Shown here in pieces: positions 57,561-64,000 of a DNA stretch of 64,000 bases. The stretch comes from Lachnospiraceae bacterium UBA7202. Its GTDB lineage: Bacteria; Bacillota; Clostridia; Lachnospirales; Lachnospiraceae. Under the pieces are notes generated by a model. The model did not search any database. It was given only the letters and a program-made list of their open reading frames with translations, and was not told the origin of the DNA. The first letter of the stretch is position 1; every line of letters begins with the position of its first letter. The stretch covers positions 1 through 64,000 of the forward strand of contig DKUO01000014.1 in assembly GCA_002490705.1 (NCBI GenBank), written 5' to 3'. The translations under genes were made by a program, and so were the position numbers.

Positions 57561-57579
57561 CAACCGGTTATGACGGTTG
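57561..57579. promoter_or_regulatory. Inverted repeat in MFS/AraC intergenic region
   Basis: CAACCG-GTTATGA-CGGTTG is a perfect 6-bp inverted repeat in the 165-bp divergent gap, near the MFS start. Possible binding site for the AraC protein; function inferred only from position. Confidence 0.4.
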
Positions 57580-57630
57580 CTCGATTGGTTTTACTTTGTT
57601 GAATTATATAATATGAAAAATCAGTTTTCA

Positions 57631-57660
57631 TTGATTTATATGGGATATTTATTGTATAAT
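57631..57660 (+). promoter_or_regulatory. Promoter of the AraC-family gene
   Basis: TTGATT (57631-57636), 18-bp spacer, TATAAT (57655-57660), 32 bp before the ATG. Confidence 0.65.
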
Positions 57661-57691
57661 ATCGCAAAAGCCTGCTTGCGGAGAGGATATA

Positions 57692-58603
57692 ATGATGAGT
57701 GCCGGTACATCTTATAACAGAATCGTTACAGATGAAAATCTGATGGAAACCATACAACATGGCAGCAACAGCTATCCGTTTCGATTTTATTATGAGAATT
57801 TAGCCATGTTTGACTTTCACTGTATTGAGTGGCACTGGCACACGGAACTGGAATTTGTATATATGGAATTCGGAACGATGGATTGCTGGATCGGGGAAAG
57901 GCAGCTCACGTTATCGGAAGGAAACGGCGTATTCATTAATTCCAAAATCCTGCACCGTTTTTATTCTTCCGGGGAAGCGGTTATTCCAAATTTTTTATGT
58001 ATGCCTTCTTTTATCGCTCCGCAGGACAGCTTTCTATATGGCAAATATATTTTGCCGGTTATTTCTTCGACCCTGTCTTTTCAGGTTTTTTGTGAGGAAG
58101 TGCCATGGCAGGCGGCGGTTTTAGAAATGATGAGGCAGATTATCGCTGCGCAGGAGGGCGTTTCATCAGGCGAACTTTTGACGGCTTCACTTATGCAGAA
58201 ACTATGGCGGGAAATTTATGAAAATACGGATAGGGAATGCAGGAAGGATTATCTGATTGAATCGGCTTCATCACAAGCAAGGCTGCAATTAATGATGCAG
58301 TACATCCATCAGAATTATCCGTATGACATTTCTTTGGATGATGTTGCCGCTCATGCAGGGGTAAGTAAAAGCACCGTGTTAAATCTTTTTCGCAAATATC
58401 TGCACGTTACACCCATCAATTACCTGATAAACTACCGTCTGAATGAAGCAGCGTTGCTGCTGTCAAAAACGGAGAAAAAAATCAACACGATTTCTGTGGA
58501 AACAGGATTTAATAATGTGGATTATTTTTGCCGGCTTTTTAAAAGACATTACCATGTTACGCCGGGAGAATACCGGAAAAGGAAACTTACGGCATACGAA
58601 TGA
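57692..58603 (+). CDS. AraC-family transcriptional regulator
   Basis: 303 residues. Residues of about 35-110 form a cupin-like effector domain (EWHWHTELEFVYMEFG; EGNGVFINSKILHRF). Residues of about 205-300 carry the two AraC helix-turn-helix motifs: ISLDDVAAHAGVSKSTVLNLFRKY and INTISVETGFNNVDYFCRLFKRH with the closing TPGEYRK. Divergent from the MFS gene, so probably its activator in response to a small carbohydrate or similar ligand. Starts at ATG 57692 (or 57695) after GAGAGGA. Confidence 0.93.
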   Translation: MMSAGTSYNRIVTDENLMETIQHGSNSYPFRFYYENLAMFDFHCIEWHWHTELEFVYMEFGTMDCWIGERQLTLSEGNGVFINSKILHRFYSSGEAVIPNFLCMPSFIAPQDSFLYGKYILPVISSTLSFQVFCEEVPWQAAVLEMMRQIIAAQEGVSSGELLTASLMQKLWREIYENTDRECRKDYLIESASSQARLQLMMQYIHQNYPYDISLDDVAAHAGVSKSTVLNLFRKYLHVTPINYLINYRLNEAALLLSKTEKKINTISVETGFNNVDYFCRLFKRHYHVTPGEYRKRKLTAYE

Positions 58604-58626
58604 CAAGGTCGGAAAATTCGAAAGAA

Positions 58627-58653
58627 ACAGGGGCGCTGTATTAGCGCCCCTGT
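58627..58653. terminator. Bidirectional terminator-like hairpin between AraC and hemerythrin genes
   Basis: ACAGGGGCGCT and AGCGCCCCTGT form a perfect 11-bp stem with a five-base loop; it overlaps the last codon of the hemerythrin gene. Plus strand continues CCGATCTTTTT, minus strand continues TTCTTTC. Confidence 0.75.
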
Positions 58654-59450
58654 CCGATCTTTTTATCGCTATGTAAAATATGATTCACCAGCCATTCTGT
58701 CAGAAATTCCATCAAGTCTTCCAGTGTTTCCTGCTGGTTATCGTCTATATGCTCCAAATCCATCTCCTCCAGTCTTGACACAAACGCCTCGTGAGCTCGT
58801 TGCTGTGCCTCAAGTCCTTCATATTGGATGGATTCCATGTAGAATTCTTCATCCTGAAAATGAAATTTGGTGTACTCCCGCAATTCTTCCAGAAGCCTTA
58901 CAATCTCATCGTATTTATCGAGAGCCATATCGTCTGTCATAACGCGGTATACATCCCCGATGATACGGAACAGTTCCTTGTGCTCCTTATCGACAATCGC
59001 GATTCCGGTCAGGTATTTGTCCGTAAACTCAGGTGCAGTCCGCTCTTCGGAGGGCTTTAATTTGCCGATCATCAAATCGGAGCTGATGATGTGGCGGTAC
59101 AGCCATGTGATGAGATAGTGAAGCAGGTCTTCCAGCATAGCCTGCTGCTCATGGTCAGAGGAAAGGGAATGCGTGATGCCGTTAATCTTGTCGCGGAAAA
59201 AAAGGTGCTGCCGCTTCTGCAGATTTAATTCGGGATGGCGGATGCTTTCCATATATTCTTCCTCGTGCTCAAAATGCTCTTCCGCATATTGCTCCAAGCG
59301 TTCTACCATAGCCAGAATACGGTCGTATTTATCACTTATGATTTGGTTGTCCAGTAAATCCTGTGTCTCGTTTATGATTCTGAAAAGTTCCCGGTGCTCA
59401 TTGTCGATTTGTTCCACACCGATCAGACAGTCGTCCGTAAAGCGATACAT
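58641..59450 (-). CDS. Double-domain bacteriohemerythrin
   Basis: 269 residues with two hemerythrin domains in tandem. Domain 1 (about 1-130): VEQIDNEHRELF, HFEHEEEYME and later His residues of the diiron site. Domain 2 (about 140-265): VDKEHKELFRI, HFQDEEFYME and VNHILHSD. Hemerythrins bind O2 (or NO) at a non-heme diiron centre; in an anaerobe this suggests oxygen scavenging or sensing. Domain 2 has Asp in place of one histidine-region residue (HFQDEE versus HFEHEE), so its site may differ. Start at 59450 after AAGGAGG on the minus strand. Divergent from a chemoreceptor gene. Confidence 0.92.
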   Translation of the reverse strand: MYRFTDDCLIGVEQIDNEHRELFRIINETQDLLDNQIISDKYDRILAMVERLEQYAEEHFEHEEEYMESIRHPELNLQKRQHLFFRDKINGITHSLSSDHEQQAMLEDLLHYLITWLYRHIISSDLMIGKLKPSEERTAPEFTDKYLTGIAIVDKEHKELFRIIGDVYRVMTDDMALDKYDEIVRLLEELREYTKFHFQDEEFYMESIQYEGLEAQQRAHEAFVSRLEEMDLEHIDDNQQETLEDLMEFLTEWLVNHILHSDKKIGQGR

Positions 59451-59538
59451 ACTGAGATACCTCCTTATATGCAATTCTATTTCTTTTTATTATATATCAT
59501 GTCAGCAGGAAATCAAGCGTAAGCTGTCCAATCCCTAC

Positions 59539-59567
59539 TTGAATGAGGGTTTGGACAGGTGTATAAT
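59539..59567 (+). promoter_or_regulatory. Promoter of the chemoreceptor gene
   Basis: TTGAAT (59539-59544), 17-bp spacer, TATAAT (59562-59567). The in-frame ATG at 59566 overlaps the -10 box and so cannot be the start codon of the transcript made here. Confidence 0.75.
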
Positions 59568-59616
59568 GGTAGCGGAATTGCTATGCAAAGAAAGTACCGT
59601 AAAAAGAGGGAAGGAA

Positions 59617-61422
59617 GTGTTGAATTTGAAGGAGCAGCAGGGAAGGGTAAAAAGTCTGAAAACCACATTGATTTTGGTGTGTGCATCGCTTGGCATTGTC
59701 ATCGGCGTGGTGGTTGGACTGATCGGCGTTATGACGATCAGGAATATTTCCAACGATGCTTATGACGAGTATGCGGAGGCGATGGACGACGGCTATCGGA
59801 CGGAAATTAAATCGCAGGTGCAGAGTGTGCTGACGATTTTACAGGCTGAGTACGATAAAGTAGGAGCGGGAGAGCTGACAGAGGAGGAAGCCAAGCATGA
59901 GGCGGCGGAGATCGTCCGCGCGATGCGTTACCGGGATGACCAGAGCGGTTATTTTTGGATTGATGATAAAGACTACATATTAGTGATGCACCCGATTCTT
60001 CCGGAGCAGGAGGGAAGTAACCGGTATGGTCTGGAAGACCAGAACGGTATCATGATCATTCAGGAAATCATGAAGGTCTGCCAGTCCGGGGAGAAGGGCG
60101 GATATAATGAGTTTTATTTCACCAAGGCGGATGGGGTGACCGTGGCGCCGAAGGTTGCCTATTCGGGGTATTTCGAGCCTTGGGGATGGGCGGTTTCCAC
60201 AGGCAACTATGTGGATGATATGGAAAAGGAAATGCAGGGCATCAAAGATTCGATTGTCAAAGAGTTTCGAAATTCCTGCATTCTCATGGCGGGCTGTTGT
60301 GTGATCTTGCTGCTGCTGACCGTGGCCGTATCCTTTGCCGTCGGTGAATTTTTGGTAGTGCCGCTTCGCCGGGTGAAGGATTTCGCAGTCAGTATTTCCG
60401 AGGGAGATTTGACGGCAGATGTGGAGGTAAAACAGAGAAATGAGATGGGCGTGGCGGCGGACAGCCTGAATATCGCAAGACAGAAGATCAATGCCCTGAT
60501 CACGGCGATAGCCGATACATCCCGCAACATAGAGAACATGACAGTGGAGTTTGAAGACAGCTTCCATCAGATGGAAAAATCTATCGGTGAGGTGGATATT
60601 GCCGTAGAGGAAATTGCAAAGAATATTACCACGCAGGCGGCGTCTACCTCCGATGCAACCGGGGAAGTGGGCAAGATTGCAGATGGCATTGACAGAACCA
60701 CCAAAGAGGTAGAGGAGCTGCGTGACAACTCCGATTCCATGAAGAAGCTCAGCAGCCAGTGCTCTGATAAACTGAAAGAATTGGTAGAGGCAAACATGCG
60801 GACAAAAGAAGATGTGGTCAGCATGCAGGAGCAGGCTGAGGCGACCAATGAGGCAGCCGATGCGATCAAACAGGCGGCCGGACTGATTGACGCCATTGCG
60901 GATCAGACGAATCTTCTTGCGTTAAATGCGTCTATTGAAGCGGCGCGCGCAGGAGAGAGCGGTAAGGGCTTTGCGGTAGTGGCTACAGAGATCGGGGCTT
61001 TGGCGAACCAGTCGGCTCAGGCAGTAAGCGAAATTTCCAACATTATCAATGATCTGGTAAATAAGTCGGTACAATCTTTGCAGATCATGGAGAAGGTAAA
61101 CGGCACAGTGGAGCATCAGGTGAATGTGCTGAATGATACGCAGAGCATTTTCGGGGATCTGTATACCAATCTGGAGCAGTGTATGGCTTCTATCGTGAAT
61201 ATTGAATCCATGACGGAGGAGATAGAAGTGCAGCGGCAGGGCATCACGGCGGTACTCGACACCTTAAACAGTCTGGCACAGGACAATGCGGCCTCTTCAC
61301 AGGAGACCTCCGCCATGACGGAAGAACTGGGTCAGATCGTGGCAAGATCCAAGGAAATGGTGGAAGATTTGAAGGGCGATGTGGATCATCTGGTAGGCGG
61401 CGTCGAGCAGTTTTCGGTTTAG
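59617..61422 (+). CDS. Methyl-accepting chemotaxis protein with single Cache domain
   Basis: 601 residues. Membrane helix 1 (about 10-35), periplasmic-side sCache-like ligand domain (about 40-205; RDDQSGYFWIDDKDYILVMHPILP), membrane helix 2 (about 210-235), HAMP (about 237-290) and a cytoplasmic signalling hairpin whose tip reads IADQTNLLALNASIEAARAGE. Binds a small extracellular ligand (often carboxylates) and signals to CheA. Start GTG 59617 or TTG 59620: GAGGGAAGG is just upstream, and the earlier ATG 59566 lies in the promoter. Divergent from the bihemerythrin gene, hinting at redox-linked taxis. Confidence 0.93.
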   Translation: MLNLKEQQGRVKSLKTTLILVCASLGIVIGVVVGLIGVMTIRNISNDAYDEYAEAMDDGYRTEIKSQVQSVLTILQAEYDKVGAGELTEEEAKHEAAEIVRAMRYRDDQSGYFWIDDKDYILVMHPILPEQEGSNRYGLEDQNGIMIIQEIMKVCQSGEKGGYNEFYFTKADGVTVAPKVAYSGYFEPWGWAVSTGNYVDDMEKEMQGIKDSIVKEFRNSCILMAGCCVILLLLTVAVSFAVGEFLVVPLRRVKDFAVSISEGDLTADVEVKQRNEMGVAADSLNIARQKINALITAIADTSRNIENMTVEFEDSFHQMEKSIGEVDIAVEEIAKNITTQAASTSDATGEVGKIADGIDRTTKEVEELRDNSDSMKKLSSQCSDKLKELVEANMRTKEDVVSMQEQAEATNEAADAIKQAAGLIDAIADQTNLLALNASIEAARAGESGKGFAVVATEIGALANQSAQAVSEISNIINDLVNKSVQSLQIMEKVNGTVEHQVNVLNDTQSIFGDLYTNLEQCMASIVNIESMTEEIEVQRQGITAVLDTLNSLAQDNAASSQETSAMTEELGQIVARSKEMVEDLKGDVDHLVGGVEQFSV

Positions 61423-61455
61423 AAATACGGCCCGCATTTCCGGATAAATTATCGG

Positions 61456-61484
61456 TTGACAAACAGGGACGCCCTATGTATAAT
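61456..61484 (+). promoter_or_regulatory. Consensus sigma-A promoter of yceD-rpmF
   Basis: TTGACA (61456-61461), 17-bp spacer, TATAAT (61479-61484): a perfect match to the consensus, 27 bp before the yceD ATG. Confidence 0.92.
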
Positions 61485-61510
61485 TGTTTGAGTATGGATG
61501 GGAGTCTGCT

Positions 61511-62035
61511 ATGTTCATAAACCTGACAGAGGTGTTGACAAACGAGGACAGGGTGATATCAATGCAGACGGAAGCGCAGATCACAGAGGCTTCTGTCGGC
61601 GGAGAAACCTATGCGGTATGCGATGCTTCACCGGTTGCTTTCGTTTTTACAAACATTGGCAGGGGCAGGGCTAAGATCGAGGGAGAAGCGGAGTTTACCT
61701 TTGACGCGGGCTGTGACAGATGTTTAAAGCCTGTGAGACAGAAGGTGGCGCTTTCTTTTGCCAGAGAGGTGTGGGCGCCGGATACGGCTGCCGATCCTTC
61801 GGACTACGAAGAACAACCTTTTATGGATGGCTTTCAGTTGAACGTGGAAGACTTACTGATCAGTGAGATAGTGACAAGCTGGCCTATGAAGATTCTGTGT
61901 AAGCCGGATTGTAAGGGGATCTGTCCCACATGCGGCAGGGATCTGAATACGGGGACATGCGATTGCGATACCTTTGTGCCCGATCCCAGGATGGCGGCGA
62001 TCAAAGATATTTTTGAAGCGGATAAGGAGGTGTGA
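61511..62035 (+). CDS. YceD/DUF177 family protein
   Basis: 174 residues, the protein that precedes rpmF in most bacteria and has been tied to 23S rRNA synthesis or ribosome assembly. N-terminal domain with beta-rich EAEFTFDAGCDRCLKPVRQKV; second cysteine set CKPDCKGICPTCGRDLNTGTCDC near the end suggests zinc binding. ATG 61511 follows GGGAG; an alternative start at 61484 overlaps the promoter. rpmF follows 2 bp after the stop. Confidence 0.9.
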   Translation: MFINLTEVLTNEDRVISMQTEAQITEASVGGETYAVCDASPVAFVFTNIGRGRAKIEGEAEFTFDAGCDRCLKPVRQKVALSFAREVWAPDTAADPSDYEEQPFMDGFQLNVEDLLISEIVTSWPMKILCKPDCKGICPTCGRDLNTGTCDCDTFVPDPRMAAIKDIFEADKEV

Positions 62036-62037
62036 CG

Positions 62038-62217
62038 ATGTCTATTTGTCCTAAGAACAAATCTTCTAAGGGTAGAAGAGATAAGAGAAGAGCAAATTGG
62101 AAAATGACTGCTCCTACATTAGTGAAATGTAGCAAATGCGGCGCTTTGATGGTGCCCCACAGAGTATGTAAAAAATGCGGAACGTACAACAAAAAAGAAA
62201 TCATCGCAGTAGACTAA
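62038..62217 (+). CDS. rpmF: 50S ribosomal protein L32
   Basis: 59 residues, basic N-terminus (CPKNKSSKGRRDKRRA) and the L32 zinc ribbon CSKCGALMVPHRVCKKCG with four cysteines (zinc-binding form). Start ATG 62038 follows AAGGAGG; the in-frame GTG at 62032 is less likely. Followed by a terminator-like hairpin. Confidence 0.97.
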   Translation: MSICPKNKSSKGRRDKRRANWKMTAPTLVKCSKCGALMVPHRVCKKCGTYNKKEIIAVD

Positions 62218-62229
62218 ACGATGTGCACG

Positions 62230-62265
62230 GGCTTTTCGGGAACCTCTCGAAGAGCCTTGATTTTT
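62230..62265 (+). terminator. Terminator-like hairpin after rpmF
   Basis: GGCTTTTCG pairs with CGAAGAGCC (9 bp, one G-U) across a 9-base loop, followed by TTGATTTTTAT. It overlaps the -35 of the next promoter. Confidence 0.6.
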
Positions 62266-62285
62266 ATAGGCGGATTTAGTATGAT
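62257..62285 (+). promoter_or_regulatory. plsX promoter
   Basis: TTGATT (62257-62262), 17-bp spacer, TATGAT (62280-62285), 74 bp before the plsX ATG. Confidence 0.65.
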
Positions 62286-62359
62286 AATTGAGTAACAATT
62301 CAGAGCCGGCCTTGAGAACTTTGCGTGTTTTTTCGGTGTCCGGTATTGAAGGAGATCAT

Positions 62360-63379
62360 ATGAGCGAATGGATTAAAGTGGCTGTAGATGCTATGGGAGG
62401 AGACAACGCTCCCGTGGAGACGGTAAAGGGAGCCGTGGAGGCGGTAAACGAGAGCGGAAAGATAAAAGTCTATCTTGTGGGACAGCAGGATGTGCTGGAA
62501 AAAGAGCTGGCAAACTATACATATCAGAAAGAACAGATTCAGGTGGTACATGCCTCCGAGATCATCGAGACGGCGGAGCCGCCGGTGATGGCGATCCGCA
62601 AGAAGAAGGATTCCTCCTTAGTGAAAGCGTTAAATCTGGTGAAGGATGGCGAATGCGACGCGTTTGTGTCTGCGGGCAGTACCGGAGCCACTCTGGTGGG
62701 CGGACAGGTAATTGTGGGTCGGATCAAAGGTGTGGAGCGGCCGCCGCTTGCGCCGCTGATTCCCACAGCCACAGGCTGTTCCTTATTGATTGACTGCGGT
62801 GCGAATGTGGATGCGAGGCCCTCTCATCTGGTACAGTTTGCGAAGATGGGTTCCATTTATATGGAGTATGTGATGGGAGTGAAGAATCCCAAGGTTGGAA
62901 TTGTGAATATCGGCGCTGAGGAGGAGAAGGGAAACGCGTTGGTGAAGGAGACGTTTCCGCTCTTGAAAAATTGTCCCGATATTAATTTTATCGGCAGCGT
63001 GGAGGCCAGAGACATTCCGGCGGGCGCAGCGGACGTGGTGGTCTGCGAGGCTTTTGTGGGAAATGTAATTCTAAAAACCTATGAGGGCGTGGGCCTGACC
63101 CTGATCAGTAAGGTGAAGGAAGGGATGATGACATCCCTGCGCAGTAAGATCGGCGCGCTTTTAGTCAAACCGGCGCTTAAGACGACATTAAAGGCTTTTG
63201 ATTTAGAACAGTACGGCGGCGCGCCGCTTTTGGGATTGAAGGGATTGGTAGTGAAAACCCACGGAAGCTCCAAAGCGAATGAGATCAAAAATTCCATTTT
63301 ACAGTGCATTACTTTTACGGAGCAAAAGATCAGTGAAAAGATCAGAGAGAAGGTCGCGACGCAGGAGTCGTGCGAGTAG
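62360..63379 (+). CDS. plsX: Phosphate acyltransferase PlsX
   Basis: 339 residues. Makes acyl phosphate from acyl-ACP, feeding PlsY in phospholipid synthesis. Visible: VAVDAMGGDNAP near the start, SAGSTGATLVGG, LIDCGANVDARP, IGAEEEKGN and CEAFVGNVILKTYEG. ATG 62360 follows AAGGAG; the in-frame ATG at 62288 overlaps the leader. acpP and rnc follow, the standard lipid-synthesis/RNase III order. Confidence 0.96.
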   Translation: MSEWIKVAVDAMGGDNAPVETVKGAVEAVNESGKIKVYLVGQQDVLEKELANYTYQKEQIQVVHASEIIETAEPPVMAIRKKKDSSLVKALNLVKDGECDAFVSAGSTGATLVGGQVIVGRIKGVERPPLAPLIPTATGCSLLIDCGANVDARPSHLVQFAKMGSIYMEYVMGVKNPKVGIVNIGAEEEKGNALVKETFPLLKNCPDINFIGSVEARDIPAGAADVVVCEAFVGNVILKTYEGVGLTLISKVKEGMMTSLRSKIGALLVKPALKTTLKAFDLEQYGGAPLLGLKGLVVKTHGSSKANEIKNSILQCITFTEQKISEKIREKVATQESCE

Positions 63380-63413
63380 AACTTCAAAATTTACGAGAGA
63401 GGTCGTATGAGCG

Positions 63414-63644
63414 ATGGAACTGGAAAAATTACGTGAAGTGATAGCAGAGGTCTTGAGTGTAGATACAAAGGAGATCACGTTGGAGACTACCTTTCTGGAA
63501 GATCTGGGAGCGGATTCTCTGGATGTGTACCAGATCATCATGGGAATCGAGGAGGCCTTTCACATTGAGATACCGGCTGAGAAAGCGGAGCGCATTACCA
63601 CGGTGGGAGAGGCGGTAGAATTGATCAAGAACAGCAGGGAGTAA
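63414..63644 (+). CDS. acpP: Acyl carrier protein
   Basis: 76 residues, all-helical and acidic. The 4'-phosphopantetheine serine is Ser35 in LGADSLD. Carries acyl chains for PlsX and fatty-acid synthesis. AGAGG lies about ten bases upstream of ATG 63414. A small hairpin follows, before rnc. Confidence 0.97.
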   Translation: MELEKLREVIAEVLSVDTKEITLETTFLEDLGADSLDVYQIIMGIEEAFHIEIPAEKAERITTVGEAVELIKNSRE

Positions 63645-63649
63645 GCAAA

Positions 63650-63676
63650 GGCCCTTTCTGACAAGGAAGGGCTTTT
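63650..63676 (+). terminator. Weak terminator between acpP and rnc
   Basis: GGCCCTT-type arms (GCCCTT / AAGGGC) form a short stem followed by TTTTCC. Probably partial, since rnc follows at once. Confidence 0.5.
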
Positions 63677-63691
63677 CCATGCGGAGGTTTT

Positions 63692-64000
63692 ATGGAAAAA
63701 GAAGCGATTGGCAGATTGGAAGAAAAAATCGCATACCGGTTTCAGGATGACAGGCTGCTTCGCCAGGCATTGACCCACAGCTCCTATGCCAATGAGCTGA
63801 AGATCAATAAATACGGAGACTATGAACGGCTGGAATTTTTGGGTGACGCCGTGTTGGAGTTTGTGAGCAGCGATTTTCTTTACAGGCAGCGAGAGGAGAC
63901 GGCGGAGGGAGACCTGACGAAGCTTCGGGCCTCCATGGTCTGTGAACCGGCCCTCGCTTACTGTGCGAGGGAGTTTGCTTTGGAGCAGTATATTTTGCTT
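63692..64000 (+). CDS. rnc: Ribonuclease III (partial, cut by window end)
   Basis: The first 103 codons: FQDDRLLRQALTHSSYANE and the catalytic signature ERLEFLGDAVLEFV of RNase III, then TEGD-like EGDLTKLRASMV. Start ATG 63692 after GCGGAGG. The remaining nuclease part and the double-stranded-RNA-binding domain are beyond the window. It processes rRNA and other structured RNAs. Follows acpP as in many Firmicutes. Confidence 0.93.
   Translation, partial: MEKEAIGRLEEKIAYRFQDDRLLRQALTHSSYANELKINKYGDYERLEFLGDAVLEFVSSDFLYRQREETAEGDLTKLRASMVCEPALAYCAREFALEQYILL

Noticed and set aside
59173..59616. N-terminal extension of the chemoreceptor from an upstream ATG
   Set aside because: The extension is antisense to the hemerythrin gene and crosses the TTGAAT-N17-TATAAT promoter; the membrane helix and a ribosome site support a start at 59617/59620.
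62276..62299. Possible FapR-like operator (TTAGTA...GAGTAA) before plsX
   Set aside because: Only loosely similar to the FapR consensus and not symmetric enough; kept as promoter only.
1..64000. tRNA, rRNA, CRISPR array or large prophage
   Set aside because: No tRNA T-loop pattern (GGTTCGA), rRNA stretch, regularly spaced repeat-spacer array, integrase or phage structural gene was recognised in reading the gaps; a short tRNA missed by eye cannot be fully excluded without tRNAscan-SE.

Overview
The window looks like a contiguous chromosome segment of an anaerobic, moderate-GC Clostridia, most likely an uncultured or gut Lachnospiraceae. This rests on gene content, not a database search: the acetate branch pta-ackA, an EFR1-type flavodoxin/ferredoxin, the upp/ACT/UPF0210 trio, a minimal two-gene SUF-like Fe-S system, FeoAB, a double-domain hemerythrin, and the yceD-rpmF-plsX-acpP-rnc order. 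Most genes have strong GGAGG-type ribosome sites, and many promoters fit TTGACA-N17-TATAAT. No rRNA, tRNA, CRISPR array, transposase or integrase was recognised.

Layout. 1-3.2 kb: polar amino-acid ABC importer (lipoprotein, two permeases, ATPase). 3.4-4.7 kb: secreted GH25 lysozyme. 4.9-11.9 kb: housekeeping block (zinc-finger anti-sigma-like protein, polA, coaE, a long FtsA-like ATPase, walJ-like hydrolase). 11.9-13.5 kb: AT-rich AlbA_2 gene. 13.6-15.4 kb: NAD salvage pair pncA-pncB. 15.4-17.6 kb: decayed carboxymuconolactone decarboxylase gene divergent from its presumed MerR regulator, then a membrane PP2C phosphatase. 17.6-19.9 kb: accessory island with YefM-YoeB and its palindromic operators, an internally deleted DinJ antitoxin, a truncated DUF4230 gene and an unknown membrane protein. 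20-24.6 kb: aldo-keto reductase, membrane-anchored GH25 protein with a large unknown C-terminus, EFR1 protein and TetR regulator. 24.7-27.1 kb: upp, ACT protein, UPF0210. 27.2-31.3 kb: ECF transporter and an SDR enzyme. 31.4-36.6 kb: FeoAB, neopullulanase-type amylase with a LacI-family operator-like site, glycerol-1-phosphate dehydrogenase.

36.6-40 kb is a second accessory zone. A lone YhcG-family nuclease gene is bracketed by two nearly identical palindromes and followed by a shrunken copy of the 3' end of the preceding egsA gene. Next come an XRE regulator divergent from a 91-residue protein, and a leucine-rich-repeat lipoprotein. 40-42.8 kb: large secreted protein containing a 26-bp perfect palindrome, and an HPr-like protein without the usual active-site histidine. 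42.9-52 kb: rmuC, SUF-like pair, cardiolipin synthase, acyltransferase, tmcAL, pta-ackA. 52.2-56.3 kb: a three-part flavodoxin/SCP2-like/membrane fusion, a LytTR-DUF3021 regulatory pair, and a split HipBA-like pair. 56.3-61.4 kb: MFS exporter divergent from an AraC regulator; bihemerythrin divergent from a chemoreceptor. 61.5-64 kb: yceD, rpmF, plsX, acpP and the start of rnc.

The best candidates for something undescribed are the palindrome-bounded YhcG unit (36675-37751), the HTH-adaptor plus HipA-core kinase pair (54953-56342), and the unknown membrane protein next to the DUF4230 remnant (18328-19898).
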